Positions 55,958 through 64,000 of a stretch of DNA of 64,000 nucleotides are shown in pieces. Under the pieces are notes generated by a model that worked only from the letters and a program-made list of their open reading frames with translations, was not told where the DNA came from and did no database searches. The stretch's first letter is position 1; every line of letters starts with the position of its first letter. This stretch comes from Halomonas sp. 'Soap Lake #6' (GTDB lineage Bacteria; Pseudomonadota; Gammaproteobacteria; Pseudomonadales; Halomonadaceae). The stretch lies in contig NZ_CP020469.1 of assembly GCF_003031405.1 (NCBI RefSeq), positions 2,914,001 through 2,978,000 of the forward strand, written 5' to 3'. The position numbers and the translations under genes were made by a program.

Positions 55958-57114
55958 TACAACAAGCCTGTAATTGGCTAGAGGGGCAACAGCAGGCGAT
56001 GGTTGACTGCCTGGAGGCCCTGGTCAATATCGATTCCAACAGCTACGACAAAACGGGTACGGATGCGGTTGCTGATCTTATTACCCAGTGGCTCGAACAG
56101 GATGGCATCACGGTCATACGCCACCAGCGCCCCGACTCAGGAGATATTTTAGAGGCACAACTAGGGGGAACTGCCCAAGGCCATGCGCTAATCATGGGCC
56201 ACCGGGATACGGTTTTCCCTACCGGCACTGTGGCGAATCGCGGCTATAGCCAAAAAGAGAACCTTGGCTTTGGCCCTGGCGTTGCCGATATGAAAAGCGG
56301 CTTGGTGATGAACTGCTTTGTACTTCGCGCATTAAGCCGTTTGCCCCACTGCCCACTGCCCGTTCGCGCCCTGTTTACTGCCGATGAAGAGATAGGCTCA
56401 CCGGATGGGCGGGCCTTTATTGAAGCTGCCGCTGAGCGTGCTCAGGCTGTTTTGAATGTCGAACCTGGGCGGGTCAGCGGTAATGTGGTGACAGGGCGTA
56501 AAGGCGGCGCTGGCTTTTTGATTGAAGTTACCGGCAAAGCTGCCCACTCCGGCGTGAGTCATGCCGATGGTGCCAGCGCCATCGAAGCACTGGCCCGAAA
56601 AATCATCCAACTGCATGCCTTGACCGATTACGAGGCAGGCATCACCACCAATGTGGGCACCATCACCGGTGGCGTATCACGCAACACCGTCGCGCCTTTT
56701 GCTTCCGCGCAGCTAGATATTCGCTTTGTCACCACCGCCCAGCGTGACCAGCTTTATCAAGCCATTGAGGCGATAATCGCCGAACCCGATATTCCCGGCA
56801 CGGTGGCAACCATCGAGCAGACATCAGAGTTCTACCCTCTCGAAGAGCGTATGAGCAGTGCGCTATTTGAGCTTTACCAATCCCAGGCTAAGGCCATCGG
56901 TTTTGATGTTGAGGGCGAATTTACCGGCGGCTGCTCGGACGCGGGTTGGACGGCCAGCTTAGGCATTCCCACCTTATGTGGTCTCGGCCCGGTAGGGGCA
57001 AAAATGCATACTGATGAGGAGTACTGCTTACTCGATACGCTGGTTCCACGCACCCAAGCACTAGCTGCCACGCTATTGAGTTTGAAAGATATTTCTAACG
57101 CCTCTGAGCGCTAG
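55942..57114 (+). CDS. M20 family metallopeptidase, glutamate carboxypeptidase (CPG2)-like (second of two)
   Basis: Cytoplasmic M20 hydrolase resembling carboxypeptidase G2. The 390-aa protein has the CPG2-type first motif MGHRDTVFPTGT (about residues 75-86), GPGVADMKSGLV (about 99-110), the catalytic Glu pair in TADEEIGSPDGR (about 136-147), and AHSGVSHADGASAIEAL (about 197-213, dimerisation domain). Metal-ligand residues recur in GGCSDAGWTASLGIP and the C-terminal KMHTDEEYCLLDTL. It is clearly different from the first M20 protein (longer, other subfamily), so the two may act in sequence on one substrate or on related ones. Confidence 0.88.
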   Translation: MQDPLIQQACNWLEGQQQAMVDCLEALVNIDSNSYDKTGTDAVADLITQWLEQDGITVIRHQRPDSGDILEAQLGGTAQGHALIMGHRDTVFPTGTVANRGYSQKENLGFGPGVADMKSGLVMNCFVLRALSRLPHCPLPVRALFTADEEIGSPDGRAFIEAAAERAQAVLNVEPGRVSGNVVTGRKGGAGFLIEVTGKAAHSGVSHADGASAIEALARKIIQLHALTDYEAGITTNVGTITGGVSRNTVAPFASAQLDIRFVTTAQRDQLYQAIEAIIAEPDIPGTVATIEQTSEFYPLEERMSSALFELYQSQAKAIGFDVEGEFTGGCSDAGWTASLGIPTLCGLGPVGAKMHTDEEYCLLDTLVPRTQALAATLLSLKDISNASER

Positions 57115-57195
57115 GCTGGTAAAGCAATCGTTAGGCGGCTACCTTAAATGGGCAACACTTTTACACTACTTCCATGGATTAGGGAGAGCATAACG

Positions 57196-57729
57196 ATGCA
57201 CTATTCAACGTCACTTCTCGCTATTGCCACCTCGCTACTAATCAGTGCCGCAACACAAGCCAATGAAACGCTTGACGTAGAGATGCATAAAGTCAGCGCT
57301 GAAGGGATTGAGGAATCAATAGGTACCATTTCATTAGAAAGCACCGAGCATGGCTTGTTGCTAACGCCCTCACTAACGGATCTTGAGCCCGGTGTTTACG
57401 GATTTCACGTCCATGAGAATGCCAGCTGTGATCCCGCCGAGAACGAAGAGGGTGATATGACCGCAGCTCAAGCCGCAGGTGGGCACTATGACCCTGAAGA
57501 AACCGGCACCCACCAGGGGCCCTACGGTGACGGTCACCTAGGCGATCTACCGGTGCTAACCGTTAATGATGATGGCGAAGCTAACCTGCCGGTTTTGGCA
57601 CCACGTCTGAGCATGGAAGATATGCCAGGCCGTAGTCTGATAATTCATGAAGGTGGCGATACGTATTCGGATGAGCCACACCTGGGCGGCGGCGGTGGTC
57701 GTATGGCCTGTGGTGTTGTTGAATCTTAA
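57196..57729 (+). CDS. sodC: SodC, Cu/Zn superoxide dismutase
   Basis: Periplasmic enzyme that converts superoxide to hydrogen peroxide and oxygen. Start is ATG 57196 behind AGGGAG; the frame extends to 57148 without support. The 177-aa precursor has a signal peptide ending near ATQANE (about residue 22). Copper and zinc ligands are visible in FHVHENASCD (about residues 72-81) and GGHYDPEETGTHQGPYGDGH (about 97-116), with HxGGDTYSD-like IHEGGDTYSD (about 153-162). The disulfide Cys are in ASCD and MACGVV. The mature protein is very acidic, as expected for a halophile. It lies behind the peptidase operon with its own terminator. Confidence 0.95.
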   Translation: MHYSTSLLAIATSLLISAATQANETLDVEMHKVSAEGIEESIGTISLESTEHGLLLTPSLTDLEPGVYGFHVHENASCDPAENEEGDMTAAQAAGGHYDPEETGTHQGPYGDGHLGDLPVLTVNDDGEANLPVLAPRLSMEDMPGRSLIIHEGGDTYSDEPHLGGGGGRMACGVVES

Positions 57730-57790
57730 GTATTAATTAGGAAGTTTTAAGCGAATAGTGAAATTGCAAACCAGATAAAGTTCCAACTGT

Positions 57791-57823
57791 AAAATGGGCG
57801 GCCTTTTGGCTGCCCATTTTTTT
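57791..57823 (+). terminator. Rho-independent terminator after sodC
   Basis: Stem of about 13 bp with one G-T pair (57791-57803 with 57808-57820), loop TTTT and a run of seven T (57817-57823). Confidence 0.88.
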
Positions 57824-57974
57824 ATTAGCAACCCACTAAAGTCTAACTGTGATTTTGTAACACTTGTCGGTACATTCATCCCGGCTGAAAAAGTACCTAC
57901 TTGTGTGCCACAAGCACGCTTGTATGCTCCTCGCCATTACCGGCAATTACTCCTCACAGCTCTAGGTACCTTAG

Positions 57975-59450
57975 ATGATTACCTTTATTGTATCGATCCT
58001 GCTGCTGATCGTAGGCTATTTCACCTACGGGAAGTTCGTTGAACGTGTGTTTGTGGCTGACCGCAAACGTCAGACACCCGCCTTCAGCATGCGCGACAAC
58101 ATCGACTATGTGCCGATGAACACCACGCGCAATTCACTTATTCAGTTACTCAACATTGCTGGTGTGGGACCCATTTTTGGTCCTATTCTCGGCGCGCTAT
58201 ATGGCCCGGTGGCCTTCGTATGGATTGTGATTGGCTGCATTTTCGCCGGTGCCGTGCATGACTACCTAACCGGCATGATCTCAATTCGCAACCATGGCGC
58301 TCACCTGCCACAGCTAGCGGGTAAGTTCCTGGGCCAAGCGATGAAGCATGTGGTCAACGGTTTTGCGATTCTGCTGCTACTGTTAGTAGGCACCGTTTTT
58401 GTGACGTCACCAGCGGCGCTGTTATCCAACATGACTTCTCTGTCGTTGACGCTGATTATTGTCGCCATCTTTATTTACTATCTGATCGCCACACTACTGC
58501 CGATTGACAAGGTCATTGGCCGTATCTACCCCTACTTCGGTGCGCTGCTGCTGTTTAGCGCCGCGGGCATTGGTATTGGCATGATCGTGACGGGCGCGCC
58601 GATTCCTGAGCTATCGTTTGAGAATATGCACCCGGATAACGCTCCTATTTTCCCGCTGCTGTTTTTAACCATCTCCTGCGGCGCGCTTTCTGGCTTCCAT
58701 GCCACCCAGACACCGATCATTTCACGCACCACTAAAAATGAAACCAACGGCCGTAAAATTTTCTACGGTATGATGATTACCGAGGGCATTATCGCCATGA
58801 TCTGGGCGGCTGCCGCCATGAGCCTGTTCTATGGCGACCAATCGCTTTCTGCCGTACTGGCTGCCGGTGGCCCCGCAGCAGTGGTAAGCGAAGTGTCCAT
58901 CACCATGCTGGGTGCGATTGGCGGAACTCTGGCAGTGCTAGGCGTTATTGTGCTGCCAATCACCTCTGGCGACACTGCTTTCCGCAGCGCGCGGATGATT
59001 ATCGCCGACTATATTAAGGTCGATCAAAAGCCGATCATTAAGCGCATCATGGTCGCATTGCCGCTGTTTGTGGTGTCCTATGCCTTAACGCATATGGACT
59101 TCACGCTGCTGTGGCGCTACTTCTCCTGGGCCAACCAAACCACCGCTGTGATCGCGCTGTGGGTAGGCACCATGTACTTAGTGTTGTCGCGTAAGCCACA
59201 CTGGATTACCTCGATCCCAGCCACCTTTATGACCATGGCAACCTTCACTTACTTAGCCTACGCACCGATCGGCTTTGGCCTGCCGATGCACTTAAGCTAT
59301 GTGGTGGCTGCGCTGGGCACACTGGTTTGTATCGCTCTGTTTATGAAACGCGTACGCCGACTAAGCCGCACCACCTTTGCGGTTGACGAGCCTGCCAATA
59401 ACGTCGACATAGGGCGCGAAATTCTTACTCCTGCCACTGCCACAAAATAA
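57975..59450 (+). CDS. CstA-family transporter (short form)
   Basis: Inner-membrane protein of the carbon starvation CstA family, whose studied members import pyruvate or peptides. The 491-aa protein is shorter than E. coli CstA (about 700 aa) and belongs to the compact branch. Family motifs are IDYVPMNTTRNSLIQLLNIA (about residues 36-55), GVGPIFGPILGALYGP (about 55-70), GAVHDYLTGMISIRNHGAHL (about 83-102), SGFHATQTPIISRTTKNE (about 237-254) and PITSGDTAFRSARMIIADYI (about 326-345). Helices run throughout. It stands alone between the sodC terminator and its own pair of hairpins. Substrate is unknown. Confidence 0.9.
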   Translation: MITFIVSILLLIVGYFTYGKFVERVFVADRKRQTPAFSMRDNIDYVPMNTTRNSLIQLLNIAGVGPIFGPILGALYGPVAFVWIVIGCIFAGAVHDYLTGMISIRNHGAHLPQLAGKFLGQAMKHVVNGFAILLLLLVGTVFVTSPAALLSNMTSLSLTLIIVAIFIYYLIATLLPIDKVIGRIYPYFGALLLFSAAGIGIGMIVTGAPIPELSFENMHPDNAPIFPLLFLTISCGALSGFHATQTPIISRTTKNETNGRKIFYGMMITEGIIAMIWAAAAMSLFYGDQSLSAVLAAGGPAAVVSEVSITMLGAIGGTLAVLGVIVLPITSGDTAFRSARMIIADYIKVDQKPIIKRIMVALPLFVVSYALTHMDFTLLWRYFSWANQTTAVIALWVGTMYLVLSRKPHWITSIPATFMTMATFTYLAYAPIGFGLPMHLSYVVAALGTLVCIALFMKRVRRLSRTTFAVDEPANNVDIGREILTPATATK

Positions 59451-59456
59451 CTCTCT

Positions 59457-59484
59457 CCCCCAAACGGCAGATGCCGTTTGGGGG
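59457..59484 (+). terminator. First of two hairpins after the CstA-family gene
   Basis: Perfect 12-bp stem CCCCCAAACGGC (59457-59468) with GCCGTTTGGGGG (59473-59484), loop AGAT. There is no T run directly after it; it may stabilise the 3' end. Confidence 0.7.
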
Positions 59485-59489
59485 CTATT

Positions 59490-59516
59490 AAGCGCTGATC
59501 TTTTCAGCGCTTTTTT
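59490..59516 (+). terminator. Rho-independent terminator after the CstA-family gene
   Basis: Stem AAGCGCTGA (59490-59498) with TCAGCGCTT (59504-59512), loop TCTTT and a following run of T. It sits 5 bases after the first hairpin, giving a double stop. Confidence 0.85.
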
Positions 59517-59578
59517 AATACCTTTCCCCCTGTCGATCTAATTACTTATTCTGTCTCCTTTCCACACCAGCTATCTTT

Positions 59579-59632
59579 CACCTCCTTTCTTCACCTCCTT
59601 TCTTTGCCTACTTTCTTTACCTACTTGCCCCG
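59579..59632. repeat. Pyrimidine-rich tandem repeats of 13-14 bp
   Basis: CACCTCCTTTCTT (59579), CACCTCCTTTCTTT (59592), GCCTACTTTCTTTA (59606) and a partial fourth copy in the 277-base gap between the CstA-family gene and the second ABC operon. One strand is almost purely pyrimidine. Confidence 0.8.
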
Positions 59633-59686
59633 GCCTGCTTTTCCACACCTATAGTTAGGCATCAATATTGCCGACCAGCCTTCAAA

Positions 59687-59701
59687 CGTTATATCATAAC
59701 G
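59687..59701. promoter_or_regulatory. Zur-like palindrome before the second ABC operon
   Basis: CGTTATATCATAACG consists of CGTTAT and ATAACG around three bases. It matches 11 of 14 defined positions of the Zur core TGTTATANTATAACA, with both outer bases changed symmetrically (C/G for T/A) and one inner change. It ends 26 bases before the first ATG of the operon. Confidence 0.55.
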
Positions 59702-59727
59702 ATTATTAATCACTTAGTGACCCAGAG

Positions 59728-60567
59728 ATGTTGTCAATGTGCAGCAATCCAGTGTTATCTGTGCGTGACCTGCACATTCAAATTGGCCGTCAGCAGGTCG
59801 TCGATGGGCTCTCCTTCGATGTCATGCCCGGTGAGCGTGTCTGCCTTTTAGGAGCATCAGGCTCGGGTAAATCGTTCACAGCCAAGGCGGTGCTGGGGCT
59901 TTTACCACCTAATGCCAAGGCGTCAGGTAGCGTTCGTATTCAAGGCCAAGAATCCCTGGCGATACCCGCCGCGCGGCGGCGTGCTGATACCCGCGTCTCA
60001 ATGGTATTCCAAGACTCGCTTTCAGCGCTCAATCCTTTGGTTACCATTGGCTCCCAGTTACGTGAGCCTTTTTCACGCCACCATGGCCTGTCGCGCAAAG
60101 CCGCAACGCATGCGGCTGTGGCGCTGTTAGCAGCCATGGGCTTACCAGATCCACAGCAGTTAATAAAGCGCACTCCCGCTGAGCTTTCAGGTGGCCAGCG
60201 CCAACGGGTCTGTATTGCCCTGGCCATGGCATGCAAAACATCTTTAATGGTCGCCGATGAACCTACCACCGCTCTGGATGTAGTCACTCAGGCCCAGGTA
60301 CTGGGAGCATTGCGCGAACATACCGGCAACTCGGGTACCGCCATGCTGTTTATAACCCACGACCTTCACGCTGCCTCCCAGCTATGCCAACGGGCGGTGA
60401 TTATTGAGCGTGGCATCATGATCGAAAGCGGTGACTTAGATACGCTGATCACCGCTCCTCAGCATCCCTTTACCCAGGAGCTGGTCGCCGCCGCCCATAG
60501 CGTACATCCCTCTGAGCTAAATGCTTCTGCCGCCCTTGCATCCATCGACTATCGAAAGAGCGCCTAG
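59728..60567 (+). CDS. Nickel/peptide-type ABC transporter ATP-binding protein (NikD-like)
   Basis: ATPase of a second importer. The 279-aa protein has Walker A GASGSGKS (about residues 44-51), Q-loop FQDSLSALNPL (about 93-103), signature LSGGQRQRVC (about 154-163), Walker [13 protein letters not shown] (about 174-185) and the switch ITHDLHAA. It lacks the Cys-containing C-terminal extension of peptide transporters and is NikD-sized. Two starts are possible, ATG 59728 or ATG 59737, neither with a strong ribosome site. A Zur-like palindrome ends 26 bases upstream of 59728. The stop codon (TAG) is immediately followed by the ATG of the next gene. Confidence 0.88.
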   Translation: MLSMCSNPVLSVRDLHIQIGRQQVVDGLSFDVMPGERVCLLGASGSGKSFTAKAVLGLLPPNAKASGSVRIQGQESLAIPAARRRADTRVSMVFQDSLSALNPLVTIGSQLREPFSRHHGLSRKAATHAAVALLAAMGLPDPQQLIKRTPAELSGGQRQRVCIALAMACKTSLMVADEPTTALDVVTQAQVLGALREHTGNSGTAMLFITHDLHAASQLCQRAVIIERGIMIESGDLDTLITAPQHPFTQELVAAAHSVHPSELNASAALASIDYRKSA

Positions 60568-61425
60568 ATGCAAAGCCCAATACTGTCCGATGCTGGAGAA
60601 GCGTTTCTCTCGGCGCGCGGGTTGAACAAGAGTGTCTCCCTACCCCGCGAGGTATTTTGGCGGGCGGGTGAGCGTAAGCGGGTCATGAACAATATCGACC
60701 TGACGCTTTATCCTGGCGAGCGAGTGGGGCTCGTGGGGCTATCCGGCTCGGGTAAAACCACGCTACTGCGCTCTCTATTGGCGATTGAAGCGCCGGACTC
60801 AGGGACAATTACCTGCCAGCAAAGAGACGTACGCCCTGCCTCCACGGCCAAGCTCAGATGGTACCGCCAGGCGGTTCAGTATATCCCCCAAGACCCTGTC
60901 TCATCCCTTGACCCACGGATGAACGTTCGCGCCCTGGTGGCAGAGCCGCTTATTCGGTTGCACGTCGACTGCGCCCCTGAAGAGCGCGCCCGGGAAGCAC
61001 TGGAGCAGGTTGGATTGGATGCGCAGTTTTTAGATCGCCATCCCCATGAACTTTCCGGTGGCCAGGCCCAGCGAGTCGCCATTGCCCGCGCGATTGCTAC
61101 CCGCCCACGCTTTTTATTGGCCGATGAACCGCTTAGCGGCCTTGATCTACCGGTCCGCGCTCAGGTTATCAGCGTACTCAAGCAGCTTTGCGATGAAAGC
61201 GGTACCGGGCTACTGATGGTGTCCCACGATTTATCGGTGGTCGCCAAACTCTGCCAACGTACGTTAGTGATGGATGACGGCAACATTGTGGAAGACCAAC
61301 CAACGGCCTCGTTATGGCGCAATCCCCACCACCCAATAACGCTTGCGTTAATTAACGCGGTCACACAATTGCCCACATGTGCTCTTCCCAGCTGCAATGC
61401 AGCGGAGGTTGAAGCGCTTTTATAA
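60568..61425 (+). CDS. Nickel/peptide-type ABC transporter ATP-binding protein (NikE-like)
   Basis: Second ATPase of the same importer. The 285-aa protein begins with a short extension, then RVMNNIDLTLYPGERVGLVG, Walker A GLSGSGKTT (about residues 56-64), Q-loop IPQDPVSSLDPRM (about 108-120), signature LSGGQAQRVAIARAI (about 163-177), Walker B FLLADEPLSGLD (about 182-193) and the switch VSHDLSVV. Like its partner it has no Cys-rich peptide-type tail; a single CALPSCN occurs near the end. It follows directly, with zero spacing, and is co-translated. Confidence 0.88.
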   Translation: MQSPILSDAGEAFLSARGLNKSVSLPREVFWRAGERKRVMNNIDLTLYPGERVGLVGLSGSGKTTLLRSLLAIEAPDSGTITCQQRDVRPASTAKLRWYRQAVQYIPQDPVSSLDPRMNVRALVAEPLIRLHVDCAPEERAREALEQVGLDAQFLDRHPHELSGGQAQRVAIARAIATRPRFLLADEPLSGLDLPVRAQVISVLKQLCDESGTGLLMVSHDLSVVAKLCQRTLVMDDGNIVEDQPTASLWRNPHHPITLALINAVTQLPTCALPSCNAAEVEALL

Positions 61426-61560
61426 ACTATTCGCGATTTACCCACCGTGCCTTTCTCAACCTATTCGCTCAATACAGCACTTGAACGTTGGCTAACCCCA
61501 CGGCTGAACCGCTGCTGCCCCATTTTTTCTAGCTAACATTTATACTGAGGAGTCGTTACG

Positions 61561-63075
61561 ATGTTTCGCCGCCCGCTTCGTCTTTCGCTACCCGTTGCCC
61601 TTGCCACGCCGCTACTACTTGCCGGTTGTTTTGATCAGCAGCGCGACACCACCTCCACCGAATCAGGTGAACGTATTAGCGTGGCAATGCTGCAGCCACC
61701 GCGCTCCGGATTAACACCGCTTTCCGACGATGCCTTTAAACTGTCCCGCTGGAGCATGGCGGAAACGCTGATTCGCCTGGATGCCAACAGCGATCCTCAG
61801 CCCTTTCTAGCCACCGAGTGGGAACAGCTGGATGCCAATACATGGCGCTTTGTGATCCGCGACGGTGTGACGTTTCATGATGGCAGCGAGCTAACTGCCC
61901 AAGACGTGGTGAACGCCCTCACGGCAGCTACTCAGGCGGCTCCGAAACCTAGAATTTTAGACGGCGTGAACATGACCATCGAAGCCGATGGTGATAATGC
62001 GGTGCTGGTACATACGGAAAGTGCTGACCCGCTGATTCCCAATCGTCTTTCAAGCCCGCAATTAGCGATTCTTGCTGCCAGCGCCTACGGCGAAGATGGC
62101 CGCATTAATCCTATCGAAGCTGGCACCGGCCCCTTTGTGCTGAAAGAGATCAACGGCACCACCAGCGCCAAGCTTGACCGCTATGACGACTACTGGGGCG
62201 AGCCTGCCGCAGTGGCCGGCATTGATGCCGACTATGTACCCGATGGCACCGCCCGAGCGGCAGCCTTGAGAACCGGCGCGGCCGATGTGGTAGAGGCTAT
62301 TCCAGTCTCTCAAGTTGCCCTACTCGATCCTGAGTTAGTCCATGAAGTGCCTATGCCACGCACTAACACGCTGTACCTGAATACCGAATCAGGCCCCATG
62401 ACCGACCCCGGCCTGCGCGCCGCGGCTCGTGAGGCGGTTGATCGCGCCACTATCGTCAATACCGTTTACGAAGGCCGCGCAGATATTGCTGAAGGGCTAC
62501 TTGGCCCAGCGCTGGCCTGGGCAAGCGATTACCGCACGCCGCTTGAGGAGCGTACCGAACCTACCGAGCCAAACGGTGCGGAGATTACCCTAGCGACCTT
62601 TACTGACCGCGCGGAACTTCCTGAAGTCGCCGTGCTGCTTGAACAGCAACTCACCCGCGCAGGTTTTACCGTTAACCAAGAAGTGCGTGAATACGCCCAT
62701 ATTGAAGCGGACGCTTTATCGGGCCAGTTTGACGCCTTTATTCTCTCCCGTGCCACGGTCCTTGATTCAGGCGATCCCGTTGCCTATATGTTTAGCGACT
62801 TCGCATGCGCAGGCTCCTTCAATATCGCCCAGCTATGTGACCCTGCCGTTGATGAAGCGCTGACCAACGCCGCCGCCCAGCCCACGGGAGATGCTCGCCG
62901 CCAGGCAATTATCGATGCCGAAGCGGCTATTTTACGCACCGATGCAGCGATTCCCATGCTCCATGAGCGCGTAATCCAAGGCGAGTCAGCGCGGGTTTCC
63001 AACGCCGAGCGTGACCCGCGCGAGCGCGTGTTGATTACTGAAAAAACCGCTATCAACGCCGATAGTGAGTCTTAA
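61561..63075 (+). CDS. Nickel/peptide-type ABC transporter substrate-binding lipoprotein
   Basis: Family 5 solute receptor anchored as a lipoprotein: lipobox LAGC with Cys23, then a Ser/Thr linker. The 504-aa protein has ATEWEQLDANTWRFVIRDGV (about residues 81-100), FHDGSELTAQDVVNAL (about 102-117), GTGPFVLKEI (about 186-195) and PGLRAAAREAVDRATIVNTV near 282-301. GAGGAG precedes ATG 61561. The mature protein is strongly acidic. Ligand candidates are a peptide, a metal or a metal-metallophore complex. The upstream Zur-like site and NikD/E-sized ATPases favour a metal-related ligand; this is inference. Confidence 0.88.
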   Translation: MFRRPLRLSLPVALATPLLLAGCFDQQRDTTSTESGERISVAMLQPPRSGLTPLSDDAFKLSRWSMAETLIRLDANSDPQPFLATEWEQLDANTWRFVIRDGVTFHDGSELTAQDVVNALTAATQAAPKPRILDGVNMTIEADGDNAVLVHTESADPLIPNRLSSPQLAILAASAYGEDGRINPIEAGTGPFVLKEINGTTSAKLDRYDDYWGEPAAVAGIDADYVPDGTARAAALRTGAADVVEAIPVSQVALLDPELVHEVPMPRTNTLYLNTESGPMTDPGLRAAAREAVDRATIVNTVYEGRADIAEGLLGPALAWASDYRTPLEERTEPTEPNGAEITLATFTDRAELPEVAVLLEQQLTRAGFTVNQEVREYAHIEADALSGQFDAFILSRATVLDSGDPVAYMFSDFACAGSFNIAQLCDPAVDEALTNAAAQPTGDARRQAIIDAEAAILRTDAAIPMLHERVIQGESARVSNAERDPRERVLITEKTAINADSES

Positions 63076-63088
63076 AGGTATTCTGCGC

Positions 63089-64000
63089 ATGACAACCGCA
63101 ACACCGCTGCGCCTTTGGCGCAGCTTGCGCATAGAGCCTTTTATTCCACTGCTCTCTCGCCTGGTAACGCTAGCCAGCGTGATCGTACTGGTCGGACTGC
63201 TGCCATGGCTATCCGGCCGGGACCCAGCGCTGAGCATTTTGCGGGCGCGCTCCGCCGAGCAGGAAGCCACCCCCGAGGTGCTGGCCGCCATTCGAGCCCA
63301 GCTTGGCCTGGATCTTGGCCCGTTTGAGAAGCTACAAAGCTGGCTGATGGGGCTACTGCAGGGCGATGCAGGCAACTCCTGGATTTCCGGTGCGCCAGTG
63401 CTACCGGGCATGCTAAAAAGCGCCCAAGTATCCCTAACGCTCATGTCATTCGGTATGCTGGTGGCAGTAATTACCGCTACGCTGATTTGCGTACCAGTGG
63501 TGCGTCGGGGCTTGAATGGACAGGTTAGCCGTTCATCCGGCGCCATTGGCGCCGCGCTGACAGCACTGCCCGAGTTTCTGCTTGCCTCAGTACTGCTAGT
63601 GATATTTGCCGCCTGGCTAAACTGGTTACCACCTTACGGTTGGCGCGGTCTCAGCTATGTGGTGCTACCCGCCTTTGCCCTAGGCCTCCCGGCGGGCGGC
63701 CTATTGGGCCGCTTATTCAGCGACGGGCTTTCGGCCACTTTTACCGAACGCTGGGTGGCCACCTGGAACGTGGCAGGTTTTTCTCGCACCCGGATTACCC
63801 TGGCAGCCCTACGCCGTACCCTGCCAAGCTTGATGCCTCAGGTCGGCATGGTAATGGTAGGCCTTACGGGTGGTGCTATTGCCGTCGAGCAGGTATTTTC
63901 GATTCCCGGCCTTGGCCGGGCAACTCTGGGTGCAGCATCGGCCCAGGATATGCCCGCCCTGCAAACCGGCATTCTTATTCTGCTGATTATTGCCATTGTG
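63089..64000 (+). CDS. Nickel/peptide-type ABC transporter permease (3' end outside window)
   Basis: The frame is open from ATG 63089 to the last base (304 codons, no stop), so the gene continues past the window. The visible protein is NikB/DppB-like: an N-terminal helix (SRLVTLASVIVLVGLLPWLS), RAQLGLDLGPFEKLQSWLMG (about residues 71-90), four further hydrophobic helices and GGAIAVEQVFSIPGLGRATL (about 264-283), the conserved region after the coupling loop. The EAA loop (WVATWNVAGFSRTRITLAAL, about 222-241) is more divergent than in the first system. A second permease gene is expected downstream. Confidence 0.88.
   Translation, partial: MTTATPLRLWRSLRIEPFIPLLSRLVTLASVIVLVGLLPWLSGRDPALSILRARSAEQEATPEVLAAIRAQLGLDLGPFEKLQSWLMGLLQGDAGNSWISGAPVLPGMLKSAQVSLTLMSFGMLVAVITATLICVPVVRRGLNGQVSRSSGAIGAALTALPEFLLASVLLVIFAAWLNWLPPYGWRGLSYVVLPAFALGLPAGGLLGRLFSDGLSATFTERWVATWNVAGFSRTRITLAALRRTLPSLMPQVGMVMVGLTGGAIAVEQVFSIPGLGRATLGAASAQDMPALQTGILILLIIAIV

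Noticed and set aside
62986..63546. 186-codon minus-strand frame over the receptor/permease junction
   Set aside because: It is antisense to two recognisable ABC genes and shows no family features.

Overview
The window is one continuous piece of a gammaproteobacterial chromosome. It most resembles Halomonas or a close relative (Halomonadaceae). This assignment rests on gene order and protein character, not on a database search. The clues are the rlmN-pilF-rodZ-ispG-hisS-yfgM-bamB-der block, the def-fmt-rsmB-trkA block with trkH directly behind trkA (the arrangement known from Halomonas elongata), and acidic secreted proteins (for example SodC) as expected in a salt-adapted cell. I see no rRNA, tRNA, CRISPR array, prophage or insertion sequence. 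Both ends cut genes: rlmN on the left and an ABC permease on the right.

Layout. 1-8464: housekeeping block on the + strand (RNA methylation, type IV pilus assembly, cell shape, isoprenoid synthesis, histidyl-tRNA synthetase, outer-membrane protein assembly, ribosome GTPase), closed by a clear terminator. 8792-11489: an unknown lipoprotein, a DUF815 ATPase, an M48 metalloprotease lipoprotein and a small membrane protein. 11590-16272 (minus): aroE, hemF, tsaC, dprA and a LysM protein. 16478-24879 (plus): def, fmt, rsmB, a dodecin, trkA, trkH, a TraB-family membrane protein and an EamA transporter. 24876-31686: tapT on the minus strand, diverging from a complete overlapping biotin operon bioB-F-H-C-D-A whose promoter lies inside an inverted repeat. 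31692-38266 (minus): a sirtuin, aceK, an ethanolamine permease and eutCB, with eutR diverging on the plus strand. A methyltransferase and an amidase follow eutR. This stretch looks like a two-carbon (ethanolamine/acetaldehyde/acetate) metabolism neighbourhood.

41751-47561: a decayed TauE/SafE permease, a COG0523 zinc-type GTPase behind a Zur-like operator, recQ, a DUF1653 protein, tcdA and truC. 47788-57114: a LysR regulator divergent from a complete dipeptide-type ABC transporter, followed in the same operon by two different M20 peptidases. This is a self-contained uptake-and-hydrolysis system for an unknown peptide or N-acyl amino acid. 57196-64000: sodC, a CstA-family transporter, and a second nickel/peptide-type ABC operon. 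A 15-bp palindrome close to the Zur consensus lies just upstream of that operon.

The most interesting observations are: (1) two Zur-like sites, one before the COG0523 GTPase and one before the NikD/NikE-sized ABC operon, suggesting an undescribed zinc-starvation uptake system that continues beyond the right edge; (2) repeated occurrence of 15-bp tandem repeats in both intergenic DNA and coding sequence, including one that stretches the zinc-binding region of RecQ; (3) a sirtuin lacking the usual zinc cysteines; and (4) the LysR/ABC/M20-M20 operon.
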